The translations under genes and the position numbers were made by a program. The notes beneath the pieces were generated by a model that made no database searches, was not told where the DNA came from, and was given only the letters and a program-made list of their open reading frames with translations. Below are positions 36,555-44,907 of a stretch of DNA of 64,000 nucleotides, piece by piece (position 1 is the first letter of the stretch; the number at the start of each line of letters is the position of its first letter). Where the stretch lies: contig NZ_CP048279.1 in assembly GCF_010365305.1 (NCBI RefSeq), positions 434,001-498,000 of the forward strand, in the 5' to 3' direction. The DNA comes from Staphylococcus sp. MI 10-1553. Its GTDB lineage: Bacteria; Bacillota; Bacilli; Staphylococcales; Staphylococcaceae.

Positions 36555-37661
36555 ATGTTGAATGTTCATATAGAATTTTTAAAGTTACTGAATTCTAAAG
36601 ATAAATCAGATATTAAAAGTGAAGTTAGGAAAATTGTTTCCAAAAAGAAAAGTGAGAAAGATATAAAGAATCTTGAAAATTTAATAATTGCATTAAGGCT
36701 GGGAAATACAAAATACATTTGGAATAAAGAGAGCAATGAAATTGTTTTGCATGAAAGAAACATTTCTGGGTGTATAAAAATGTATTTGGATGAAGAAAAT
36801 TTGTTAGATAGATTCTTCATTTTACCAACTATACCTGAGATGACCAATATAAAAGATTTTGAAAGAGCCATAAAACAAATCAATGCGGATTATGAAATCC
36901 AATTAGATTGGGAAAAAAATTTGTTAAAAATACAATCAGAAGAAAATAGAAATATGCCGTTAGCAATTTCTTCTATGGTAAAGATTATTGTAGCAGCCTG
37001 CATTTATAAGGAAATTAGTGAAGAAAATATTGAATTGAGTAGTACAATTAAAATAAAAGAAGAGGATATAAGTGTTTTGAGTGCGGGAATAAGCAAACAA
37101 AATATTGGTGAAGTATTTACCGTTGAAGAATTATTGAAATTATTATTGCTCGTTTCAGATAATACAGCTATGGATGTTTTTATCAATTATCTAGGGGAAA
37201 ATAAGATCAAAAATTTTTTGAACTTTGAAAATTCTAAAGTAGAAAACAAAGGATATAAATTTAAATTTCCTTTAACAAAGAAAATTTACACTGAAGCATG
37301 GTGTGCTGAATCAAATTTCGAACAACAATGGAGAAAATCCGCAATGAAAAAAGTTGTTTGGACTGAGGGATTAGACTATTATATCGATTTAGACTACGTG
37401 AGGTATAGTATGAATTACCTGTTAAATAATAGTTGGATACCTTGGGATGATATTCAAAATAATAATGTTATTTATAAAGGAGGATCAGCACCAGGAGTAT
37501 TATCATGTATCTGGTCAACGAGAAATCTGGAAAAAGAAGACTTTTTGCAATTTATGTTTGTCATAAATAAAAGAGAAGCCCTCTCTTTATTGGAAGAATT
37601 ATACATTTTTGGATGTGCTAATAAGCTGTTGGAATTTTATGGAGTTTTGAAGGTAAAATGA
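36555..37661 (+). CDS. Cytoplasmic beta-lactamase-fold serine hydrolase of the peptide cluster
   Basis: A 368-residue protein. The C-terminal two thirds have the class A beta-lactamase/DD-peptidase motifs: S140-M-V-K143 (SxxK), S201-D-N203 (SDN) and K308-G-G (KTG box equivalent). There is no signal peptide and the first 100 residues match nothing I know, so it should act inside the cell, unlike true beta-lactamases. The usual class A Glu of the omega loop is not evident. In this operon it might remove the leader, release the peptide at a D-residue or hydrolyse the product for self-protection. ATG 36555 follows GGGTGG at good spacing. Function inferred only. Confidence 0.75.
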   Translation: MLNVHIEFLKLLNSKDKSDIKSEVRKIVSKKKSEKDIKNLENLIIALRLGNTKYIWNKESNEIVLHERNISGCIKMYLDEENLLDRFFILPTIPEMTNIKDFERAIKQINADYEIQLDWEKNLLKIQSEENRNMPLAISSMVKIIVAACIYKEISEENIELSSTIKIKEEDISVLSAGISKQNIGEVFTVEELLKLLLLVSDNTAMDVFINYLGENKIKNFLNFENSKVENKGYKFKFPLTKKIYTEAWCAESNFEQQWRKSAMKKVVWTEGLDYYIDLDYVRYSMNYLLNNSWIPWDDIQNNNVIYKGGSAPGVLSCIWSTRNLEKEDFLQFMFVINKREALSLLEELYIFGCANKLLEFYGVLKVK

Positions 37662-37711
37662 TTTATATATTTGAGTTAGTATTTTATATGAAAAAGAAAT
37701 GAGGAATGGAC

Positions 37712-38674
37712 ATGAAAGTTAGGGAAGGACGAAATATTAATAAAAAAATAGAGAAGGGAGGAGAAAATTTTTTTAAAAAGACAATAGTAGGTCCGAAAAG
37801 TGATGCACAAAGAAGATTTGATAATTGCTTGAAGTGGGAAAAATTACACAAAAACTTACCTAAGATAAATTCTCCTGAGCTTTTAGATTATGATAAAAAT
37901 GAATTAGATTTATACTTTGAGTGGTTAGAAGGAGGAATTTCACTGGAAGACTTTTTGCTAGAAAAGTCAGATTGTTTGGAAAATAAGATAAAGATAGCAT
38001 CAAATGCATTAGCCATTATACACACAACAAACAATTGGATAGTGGATGTTGATAAAGAAAAAAGTTTGCCAAATAGACGTTCGCTTATGATAGCAATAAA
38101 CAAGTATGATTATGCTAGTTGTACTGGCGCAGAATTAGAGCTGTTTGCACTTTTACATCAAGATAAAAAATTTATAGAGTCATTGTTTGATGAAAATGAT
38201 GAAAATAATGAAAATGATGAATGCCTGTGTCATGGAGACGTAAGACTGGATCAATTCATATGGTATCAAAATAAAATGTATATTATTGATTTTGAAGAGT
38301 TACGAATCGGTGATGGAACAAGAGATCTTGCGGGAATAATAGGTTCGATCTATTTTAACTGTCTGTTAAAAACTTTTAGTAAAACCACACAAGAAACCTC
38401 AGATGAAAAAGAGATCGAGTCACAATTTGTTGAAAGAGGTATGGCATATATAGAAGAAATGATACCAATTATGAAATCAGCATATGAAGCCTATTCAATT
38501 GTAAAACCAATTAATAAAATAAATTTATCAATAAATATTGGATGGTTTATTATTGAAAGAATCATGAGTAGAGCCAAATATTCTTTTAAATTGTCAGCTA
38601 CAGATAAAGCAATTTTAGGGATTGGAAGAGAAATAATATTGTCTCCTAATAAGTTTGAGGAAATTTTTAAATAG
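37712..38674 (+). CDS. APH-like kinase, probable Ser/Thr kinase of a class V-type lanthipeptide dehydratase
   Basis: A 320-residue phosphotransferase of the aminoglycoside-kinase fold. The catalytic loop is HGDVRLDQ (about residues 173-180; Gln replaces the more usual Asn), and the metal-binding segment is IIDFEELRIGDGTRDLAGI. In class V lanthipeptide loci (lexapeptide LxmK, cacaoidin) such a kinase phosphorylates Ser/Thr of the precursor. The HopA1-like lyase encoded next door supports this role over antibiotic resistance. ATG 37712 is better spaced from GAGG than ATG 37706. Confidence 0.78.
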   Translation: MKVREGRNINKKIEKGGENFFKKTIVGPKSDAQRRFDNCLKWEKLHKNLPKINSPELLDYDKNELDLYFEWLEGGISLEDFLLEKSDCLENKIKIASNALAIIHTTNNWIVDVDKEKSLPNRRSLMIAINKYDYASCTGAELELFALLHQDKKFIESLFDENDENNENDECLCHGDVRLDQFIWYQNKMYIIDFEELRIGDGTRDLAGIIGSIYFNCLLKTFSKTTQETSDEKEIESQFVERGMAYIEEMIPIMKSAYEAYSIVKPINKINLSINIGWFIIERIMSRAKYSFKLSATDKAILGIGREIILSPNKFEEIFK

Positions 38675-38694
38675 TAAAAATAGGGGGGATTTTA

Positions 38695-39573
38695 ATGTTA
38701 CATAATACTTCTATTGAAACATTATTAGCTAACATGAATTTAGAGGTAGACTTAAATAAAGTAACAGTAGCAAATAATGTATATAAAGGTGTTTTAGAGA
38801 AACCTAAAGTAGAATTAATACAATGGTTATATAAAGTGTTGCACACAGGTAATATAGAGATGAATATGAATCAAATAATAAATTCATTAAATGATTTAGA
38901 CAGTAATATTATTAAACGTTTAAAAGATCCTGAAATTAAAATGCCTGTTCAAAAGCAAGAAGTTTATAGCAAAAGCTATCCTATATTACACGGTGTAAGA
39001 ATATACGAAGATATAGGAATAGACCAGTTTATAAGTATTCCTTGTTTTCGTCCGAATCTTACGCCCGGCTTTTTTATGTTTGTAAACACAGAAAACGGTA
39101 TGCATAATGGTAATGTAAAAAGACATTATATTTATGCAGATACGCCTGAATATGGAATCGAAACATGGGTGAATTGTGTTGAAAAATTAATAAGTGAAAA
39201 GATTTCATTTTCAGCAAAAGTGCTTTCATCTTCGACTAATTACCCAAGAAATGACGCATTAGTTTTTTATAGTAGCAAAGATACACAGAGAGTTCAAGAA
39301 ATATTGGTTAATGAAGTGAATAAAAACCCTATTAGAAATATAAAAGGATCTTTGTTGGCAAAAAAAATAGTGCATAATTTATATGTAGCAGATGAACCTA
39401 TTCAGAGACAAGGTATGCATCAAAGTTTTGGAGAACATCGGTCTAATGCAATAGCAGATGCGATACAAGATCATTTTATTACAGGTGTAGATTTTAAATT
39501 ATTATTAAAGCAAAGATTATTATCATATAATATAAATATAGAAGATATATCTAAAAATTATTCCGATTTATAA
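38695..39573 (+). CDS. HopA1-like phospho-Ser/Thr lyase of a class V-type lanthipeptide dehydratase
   Basis: A 292-residue protein matching the HopA1/LxmY pattern: a central FISIPCFRPNLTPGFFMFVN stretch, SFSAKVLSSSTNYPRNDALVFY and the C-terminal GMHQSFGEHRSNAIADAI. In class V systems this protein eliminates phosphate to give dehydroalanine/dehydrobutyrine. It follows the kinase by 20 bases after a GGGGGA ribosome site. No gene resembling the third component (LxmX, proposed cyclase) is present, consistent with a core without Cys. Family call from remembered motifs, not from a search. Confidence 0.75.
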   Translation: MLHNTSIETLLANMNLEVDLNKVTVANNVYKGVLEKPKVELIQWLYKVLHTGNIEMNMNQIINSLNDLDSNIIKRLKDPEIKMPVQKQEVYSKSYPILHGVRIYEDIGIDQFISIPCFRPNLTPGFFMFVNTENGMHNGNVKRHYIYADTPEYGIETWVNCVEKLISEKISFSAKVLSSSTNYPRNDALVFYSSKDTQRVQEILVNEVNKNPIRNIKGSLLAKKIVHNLYVADEPIQRQGMHQSFGEHRSNAIADAIQDHFITGVDFKLLLKQRLLSYNINIEDISKNYSDL

Positions 39574-39592
39574 ATTGAGGAGGAAAATGGAT

Positions 39593-39790
39593 ATGTATAT
39601 TAAAATTTTAATTCCTATAATTATATTAATAATTATATATTTATTTATATGTTATCGTGATTTGTACAAAATTAATATGGTCAAATACTTACCTAAATGG
39701 GGGTGGAGTATTATTATTATTATTTCTATTCCTTTAGGCGGAGTAATTTATTTCCTATTTGGAAGAGAAACACGAGGTGATAATGGGTGA
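39593..39790 (+). CDS. Small PLDc_N membrane protein, candidate immunity peptide
   Basis: About 65 residues with two hydrophobic helices and the PLDc_N pattern (YLPKWGWSIIIIISIPLGGVIYFLFGR). Such proteins are often placed next to bacteriocin or peptide-antibiotic ABC exporters. ATG 39593 is nine bases from GAGGAGG. The end overlaps the GTG start of the next gene by four bases, so the two are translationally coupled. An immunity or transporter-partner role is inferred. Confidence 0.65.
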   Translation: MYIKILIPIIILIIIYLFICYRDLYKINMVKYLPKWGWSIIIIISIPLGGVIYFLFGRETRGDNG

Positions 39791-40674
39791 CTAGTTTAAT
39801 TCATGTTAACAATTTATCGATTCACTTTGGGGATTTTATTGCACTAGAAGATATTACTTTAACTTTTGAAAAGACTAATGGAGTGATTGGTTTAATAGGA
39901 CCTAATGGTGCTGGTAAAACAACTTTAATCAGCGCAATAATTGGACAATTAAAGTTTCATAAGGGTTTTGTAAATGTTAATCATGAAGATGTTGCGTATT
40001 GTCCAGATGTACCATCTTTTGAGTCTTTTCTGACACCTAAAGAAGTATTAGAACAAACAATAAGGTTGAGAGGAAAACCGGTCAAAAATTATAAAAAAAA
40101 AATATTAGATGTATTAAAAGAAGTAGACTTAATTAAAAGTCAAAATAAGCTTGTGGGAGGCTTTTCTCGTGGCATGAGACAAAGATTGGGAATTGCATCT
40201 GCACTGGTTTTAGATCCAAAGATAATATTTTTAGATGAACCAACAAGTGCTTTGGATCCATTTGGACAAAAAGATGTTTTACAATTAGTGGATAAAGTGG
40301 CAAAAAATCACGTAGTTGTTATATCAAGTCATAATTTAAAAGAAGTAGAAAAAATTGCCGAGGAAATAATTGTACTCAATGAAGGTAGACTTATTTACAA
40401 AGGAAGTTTAAATAGTTTTAGTAGAGAAAATCAAACTCTGTCATTAATAGAATTTTCCGATTCTAAAATTTCTGAAAATTTGGACTATATTTTAAAAGAA
40501 AATAACATTTCACATATTTTAGTTGATAAAGCAATAAAATTTGAAAAGGATGAAATAAAAAAAGTACTATCTCTAGTTAATTCTTATGCCGATTATATTG
40601 TAAGGATAGAAAGAGAGATATTTTCTTTAGAAGATGCATTTGAAGCACATGTAAAAAATCGCAATAAAAAGTGA
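39787..40674 (+). CDS. ABC transporter ATPase 1 of the peptide cluster
   Basis: A 295-residue ATPase of the peptide-antibiotic self-protection type (CcmA/DrrA-like). Walker A GPNGAGKTT, signature GGFSRGMRQRL, Walker B KIIFLDEPTSALDP and switch His in ISSHN are intact. GTG start overlapping the PLDc_N gene. It pairs with the permease directly downstream. Confidence 0.88.
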   Translation: MTSLIHVNNLSIHFGDFIALEDITLTFEKTNGVIGLIGPNGAGKTTLISAIIGQLKFHKGFVNVNHEDVAYCPDVPSFESFLTPKEVLEQTIRLRGKPVKNYKKKILDVLKEVDLIKSQNKLVGGFSRGMRQRLGIASALVLDPKIIFLDEPTSALDPFGQKDVLQLVDKVAKNHVVVISSHNLKEVEKIAEEIIVLNEGRLIYKGSLNSFSRENQTLSLIEFSDSKISENLDYILKENNISHILVDKAIKFEKDEIKKVLSLVNSYADYIVRIEREIFSLEDAFEAHVKNRNKK

Positions 40675-40686
40675 GAGGTTAGAGAT

Positions 40687-41436
40687 ATGGTTAAATTAGA
40701 ATTAATGATATGGATTAGAAGTAAAAAGTTTCTTGTAATTTTTGTAGTTTTTTTATTTTCTGGCTTTACATCTCCGCTTATCGCTTATTATTCAAATGAT
40801 ATTATAAGTAGTTTTAGTAATAGTAATACGAAAATTATATTTGCAGATCCTAAATGGACAGATTTGATTTTATCTTACTTTAAAAATGCATCACAGCTCG
40901 TGATGTTTATAACTGCATATATCATTGGAGATACATGTAGAATTGGGAGAGACAAATCGATGCAGTTATATTACAAAACTAGAGCAAGTAATTCAGGTAG
41001 AATTCTTTATCCAAAGATTCTTGTAAGTCTAATAGTTGTGACTTTAGGAGCGCTTTTCGGAAGTTTAAGTGCATTGTATACAACATGGATTTATTTTGAT
41101 GACTTTAATTTAAATCATGCTATTCAGGGACTTTTTATTCAAATAATAGGAATTTTGATTTTTTCAACTTTTAGTGGGGTAATTGCGTTTTGGATAAATT
41201 CAGCATTTGTCGCTGCTTTAATTGTAGAAATTTTCATATTTATTGCAATGTTTTTTTCCTCCATTGAAGAATTTCAAAAATTGTCACCTGTTACATTACT
41301 AAAACCACAGAACGTTTTGATAGAAGGAATAAATACTACCAATTTATGGTATCCGTTGATTAGTGGAGGGCTAGTTTGTTTGATATTAATTCTTGTTAGT
41401 TTTTATCGTCCGCTTAGAAGAAAAACTATTAAATGA
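40687..41436 (+). CDS. ABC-2 type permease 1 of the peptide cluster
   Basis: A 249-residue membrane protein with about six helices; begins with an amphipathic segment (MVKLELMIWIRSKKFLVIFVVF). It partners ATPase 1. The next ATPase follows with overlap or near-overlap, so all four transporter genes are one unit. Confidence 0.8.
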   Translation: MVKLELMIWIRSKKFLVIFVVFLFSGFTSPLIAYYSNDIISSFSNSNTKIIFADPKWTDLILSYFKNASQLVMFITAYIIGDTCRIGRDKSMQLYYKTRASNSGRILYPKILVSLIVVTLGALFGSLSALYTTWIYFDDFNLNHAIQGLFIQIIGILIFSTFSGVIAFWINSAFVAALIVEIFIFIAMFFSSIEEFQKLSPVTLLKPQNVLIEGINTTNLWYPLISGGLVCLILILVSFYRPLRRKTIK

Positions 41437-41447
41437 GGACTGATTTG

Positions 41448-42389
41448 ATGATAGCTAAAGTAACTAATGTTCAGAAATCCCTTAATAACAGGGAAATTAT
41501 CAAAAATGTTTCGTTTTCTTTAGAAGAAGGATCTATAAATGCTATTTTAGGGCCAAATGGTGTCGGAAAAACAACAACTGTTCGTATATTAACAGGTTTA
41601 CTAATACCCACTAAAGGTACAGTAGAAGTGTTCGGCACATTAACAACTGATAAAGATTTCGACCGAGTAAGGGAATTTATTGGAGTGCAAAATGATGGCA
41701 ACCTTTATGAAAGTTTAACAGTTTATGAGAACCTAAAACTTTGGGCGATATTTTACAATATACCAAGCATACAAATTTCCGGACGCATAGATAAGTTATT
41801 GCATCACTTTGATTTGCACGAAAGAAAATATAGCAAGGTAGGTACACTAAGTAAAGGCCAAAAACAAAAAGTCTCAATTATAAGAGCTATGCTACATAAA
41901 CCTAAATTATTAATTTTAGACGAGCCCACCTCTGGACTGGATCCGTCAGCTGCAGAAGAACTGATTAGATATATTCAAAAAATTGTATATGAAAAAAATA
42001 TAACAGTTTTTATGTGTACACATCAACTTCAAGGATTGGAAAAAATAGCGGATAATATTTTTATTATGTATAATGGTGAGTTTATTGTATGCGGAAATTC
42101 ATCTAAACTTTTAAGTTCTGAATGGCCAGGAGCGACTTTTGAAATAGTTTCAAATAATCCTTTGAAATGTCTTGAATTATTAAAAAATTTTTCTGAAGTT
42201 ATAATTAGTTGTGAAGCATATGATGAAGACGTAGTAAGGGTGTCCGTAAAAGAAACAGCAATGATATCAAAAATAATTGAGATGTTGGTATACGAGCGCA
42301 TTAATATTTATGAGGTTACCAAAGTTGAACGTGAAATTAAAGAATTTTATTTCAAGAAAATAGGTGAAGTCAAACATGGTGAATGTTAA
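41448..42389 (+). CDS. ABC transporter ATPase 2 of the peptide cluster
   Basis: A second, distinct ATPase (about 313 residues). Walker A GPNGVGKTT, signature GTLSKGQKQKV, Walker B LLILDEPTSGLDP, switch His in CTHQL. ATG 41448 has a better-spaced GAGG than the overlapping ATG 41433. It overlaps the next permease gene. Confidence 0.88.
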   Translation: MIAKVTNVQKSLNNREIIKNVSFSLEEGSINAILGPNGVGKTTTVRILTGLLIPTKGTVEVFGTLTTDKDFDRVREFIGVQNDGNLYESLTVYENLKLWAIFYNIPSIQISGRIDKLLHHFDLHERKYSKVGTLSKGQKQKVSIIRAMLHKPKLLILDEPTSGLDPSAAEELIRYIQKIVYEKNITVFMCTHQLQGLEKIADNIFIMYNGEFIVCGNSSKLLSSEWPGATFEIVSNNPLKCLELLKNFSEVIISCEAYDEDVVRVSVKETAMISKIIEMLVYERINIYEVTKVEREIKEFYFKKIGEVKHGEC

Positions 42390-43188
42390 ATATGTATGCA
42401 ATATTGTAAGAAAAGATATCCTGGAGGCAAAAGGTGAACAAGGAATAATCGTATCAGTATTGGTCATTCCCTTCATTTTTAGCGTATTATTGCCATTACT
42501 AGTAATAGTGGGAGGAACAAATAATACCTTAGTAAATTTTATCGGAGGTATTCATATTTTTATTGAACAATTACCTAACGATATATTTCCAATAAATATT
42601 TCTAAAAATAATGCAATAATTTATGCCATTTTAATGTATTTCTTTATACCATTTTTTTTATTAATACCAGTTATTGTTTCAACAATATTATCGACCTCTA
42701 GTTTTACAGGAGAAAGAGAAAAGAAAACTATTGAAGGATTACTCTATACACCTATTACAAATAAAGAATTAATGTTAGGAAAAATATTATCATCTTTTTT
42801 ACCAGCAATAATTGTAACATGGATTTCAATAACAGTTTTTGGCGTTATTATAAACGTATTTTCAATAAATACAATGGATAAATTAATATTTCCAAACCTT
42901 AATTGGATAATAATAGGGGGATTAATAGCGCCATTGATTACTTTTCTATCGATCTCATTAGTAATAGCAATTTCGCATAAGATGAAAACTAGTAAGTCAG
43001 CACAGTCAGTTTCTATGTTACTAATACTACCTATTATTGGATTTTTAATTTCACAGGCAAGTGGATTGTTTTTATTTGGTACCAAAATCTCATTAATTTT
43101 AGTCTCAGTTTTAATTATCTTAGATTTTTCAATATATTTGATTATTGCTAAAAAGTTCAATAGGGATAGATTTATAACTAAAGTATAG
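42376..43188 (+). CDS. ABC-2 type permease 2 of the peptide cluster
   Basis: A 270-residue NatB-like permease. The cytosolic coupling segment SSFTGEREKKTIEGLLYTPITNKELMLGK is typical. Start at ATG 42376, overlapping ATPase 2 by 14 bases. One of the two transporters may export the product and the other confer immunity; neither ATPase carries a leader-cleaving peptidase domain. Confidence 0.83.
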   Translation: MVNVKYVCNIVRKDILEAKGEQGIIVSVLVIPFIFSVLLPLLVIVGGTNNTLVNFIGGIHIFIEQLPNDIFPINISKNNAIIYAILMYFFIPFFLLIPVIVSTILSTSSFTGEREKKTIEGLLYTPITNKELMLGKILSSFLPAIIVTWISITVFGVIINVFSINTMDKLIFPNLNWIIIGGLIAPLITFLSISLVIAISHKMKTSKSAQSVSMLLILPIIGFLISQASGLFLFGTKISLILVSVLIILDFSIYLIIAKKFNRDRFITKV

Positions 43189-43202
43189 GAGGAGGGTTTG
43201 TC

Positions 43203-44321
43203 GTGAAAGTTTTAACGATAGTAAATACAGATTTAGTTTCAGAAAAAGATGTTGAAATGCTTCCAGATATTAGTATTGCAGGATCTAAAATAAAATGCGG
43301 TATTATTGAAATTCCAAAACCAACATTCAATGAATGTGAAAAAGAAAATGACCATTTTGTTTTGGTTAAGGTATTGGCATTTTCTTGTAATTATAGAGAT
43401 AAAGCAATCATATTAAAATCAGCATTGAAAATGCAGGGAGAATTGAATTTTCAAGCGGCTCCATTTGCATTTTTTGGCTCAGATTTTGTGGCTACTGTTG
43501 TTGCGAAAGGGAGCCTAGTAGAAAATTTTGAAATTGGCCAACGTGTAATTCCTAACTGTGCTTATCCAGAATCTCCTTTTCCAGGTGTTGCTGCAGGTGT
43601 AGTGACTAACGAAGCTTCAAAAGGATGGTTGAGAATTCATAAATCTAAACTCACTGCTATCCCAGATAATATGGATGATGCTATTGCAGCGAGCTTTTCT
43701 ATTGGTGGTCAAACATCAACTAGTATGGTTAGGAAAGTTAACATTAAAAAAGGAGAGCGTGTGTTAGTTTTAAGTGGAAGATCAAATACGTCAATGTTTA
43801 TTATTAATAATTTACTTGAAAAGAATGTCGATACTACTGTATTAACAACATCAACTTGGTCAAAAGAAGAAATTTCTCTAATATCTCCAGCAAAACTTGT
43901 TAAAGTGGAAAAATCATTTTTGAAATGGAAAGAGCATGAGGATTTAGGAACTTTTGACGTTGTTTTTGATCCTTTTTTTGATTTGCATTTAGAAAAAGCT
44001 GTTAATTCACTAAAAACCTATGGTCGCTATATTACATGTGGATATAAAAATCAGCATAATAAATTCATGGAAGACACTGATAAATTTAATACTAATAATT
44101 TAAAGAGTATTATTTTAAAAGTTATGATAAATAATATGTCTATTATTGGTAACTGCATTGGAACAAGTGAAGATTTAGAAAAAGCACTAGCCAACTACAA
44201 CCCCAGTAGTTTTATTGTTCCGGTTGATGGATGTTATTCCGTGGAAGAAGGGGATAGGTTTGTAGCGCAAACGTATAATAATAGAAGAAGATTAGGTAAA
44301 GCTGTTTTGGTTTATTCATGA
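43203..44321 (+). CDS. Medium-chain reductase, candidate LanJ-type dehydroamino-acid reductase
   Basis: A 372-residue MDR-superfamily oxidoreductase of the quinone-oxidoreductase branch (NYRDKAI, FFGSDFVATVVAKG, then GERVLVLSG at the nucleotide fold). The Gly-rich loop is unusual (SGRSNTSM). The catalytic-zinc Cys of alcohol dehydrogenases is not in place, so it is probably zinc-free. MDR enzymes of LanJ-A type reduce dehydroalanine/dehydrobutyrine to D-Ala/D-Abu. As the last gene of a cluster with a dehydratase pair and a Cys-free core, this is the expected activity. GTG start after GGAGGAGGG. Confidence 0.72.
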   Translation: MKVLTIVNTDLVSEKDVEMLPDISIAGSKIKCGIIEIPKPTFNECEKENDHFVLVKVLAFSCNYRDKAIILKSALKMQGELNFQAAPFAFFGSDFVATVVAKGSLVENFEIGQRVIPNCAYPESPFPGVAAGVVTNEASKGWLRIHKSKLTAIPDNMDDAIAASFSIGGQTSTSMVRKVNIKKGERVLVLSGRSNTSMFIINNLLEKNVDTTVLTTSTWSKEEISLISPAKLVKVEKSFLKWKEHEDLGTFDVVFDPFFDLHLEKAVNSLKTYGRYITCGYKNQHNKFMEDTDKFNTNNLKSIILKVMINNMSIIGNCIGTSEDLEKALANYNPSSFIVPVDGCYSVEEGDRFVAQTYNNRRRLGKAVLVYS

Positions 44322-44440
44322 ATAAATGTAGGAATTGCATTTGAGTAATAGGAATCAATCATTAATTTTTAGAATACAGGTTATGAAATTTTTCTGAATA
44401 AAACTCATCTATAAGTGTATAATTATGTTATTTTAGAATT

Positions 44441-44478
44441 AAAAACGCGATTTGTGTTACTATGCAAATCGCGTTTTT
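44441..44478 (+). terminator. Perfect 14-bp terminator closing the peptide cluster
   Basis: AAAAACGCGATTTG (44441-44454) and CAAATCGCGTTTTT (44465-44478) pair fully around a ten-base loop. A group II intron begins four bases behind it. Confidence 0.85.
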
Positions 44479-44481
44479 GAG

Positions 44482-44907
44482 GTGCGCTCGGCATGGGTAG
44501 TGTATTGGTGGTGAAAGACCTTTATAGGCTTGGGAGTAAGAACTGTTAGCGAAAGATAAGGGCGTCCATTGTGAAGTGGAACCTGAAGGAAGTTGGATGC
44601 AAAAACTCGTACTGACGAATCGAAACAGTGTACTAAGACTATGTAGAACGGATGAATTTGCAATGCAAGATGATGAAGTCCCATACTACCCGAGTTCTAT
44701 ATAGTAAATGATGAAGTGACATGAGTGTAAAGGGTTACACTACAGTCGGAAAGGTCTTATCAATAGAATACGGTGTTAACCGGCAACTTATGGAAGGATA
44801 AGTAGTGGAACGAAAAAGAATACATGAGTGTGTACAGTAAATCTTAGGTGAAATGAAAGAAATGTATCGTAAGTCTCCATCTGCATACGACGCGCTAATA
44901 GAACCAT
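44482..44907 (+). mobile_element. Group II intron, 5' RNA domains (interrupted)
   Basis: Starts with the GTGCG of group II introns. Successive stretches (GGCATGGG, GGTGGTGAAAGACC, TATAGGCTTGGGAGTA, AAGGGCGTCCATTGTGAAGTGGAA, CCGAGTTC, AAAGGTCTTATCA, AGGATAAGTAGTGGAACG) follow the order of domain I-III in bacterial introns with an LtrA ORF. It sits directly behind a terminator hairpin, the preferred site of class C introns. An IS1182-type element cuts it at 44908; the rest of the intron is at 50772-51636. Confidence 0.7.

Noticed and set aside
36555..37661. Calling the SxxK/SDN/KGG protein an antibiotic-resistance beta-lactamase
   Set aside because: No signal peptide, no visible omega-loop Glu, an unusual N-terminal domain, and an operon context of peptide modification.
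37712..38674. Calling the APH-like kinase an aminoglycoside resistance gene
   Set aside because: It is sandwiched between the serine hydrolase and a HopA1-like protein in one operon; a peptide kinase explains the context better.
44322..44907. Region after the peptide cluster as a second precursor or regulatory RNA of the cluster
   Set aside because: No small ORF with a ribosome site; the sequence from 44482 follows group II intron domains.
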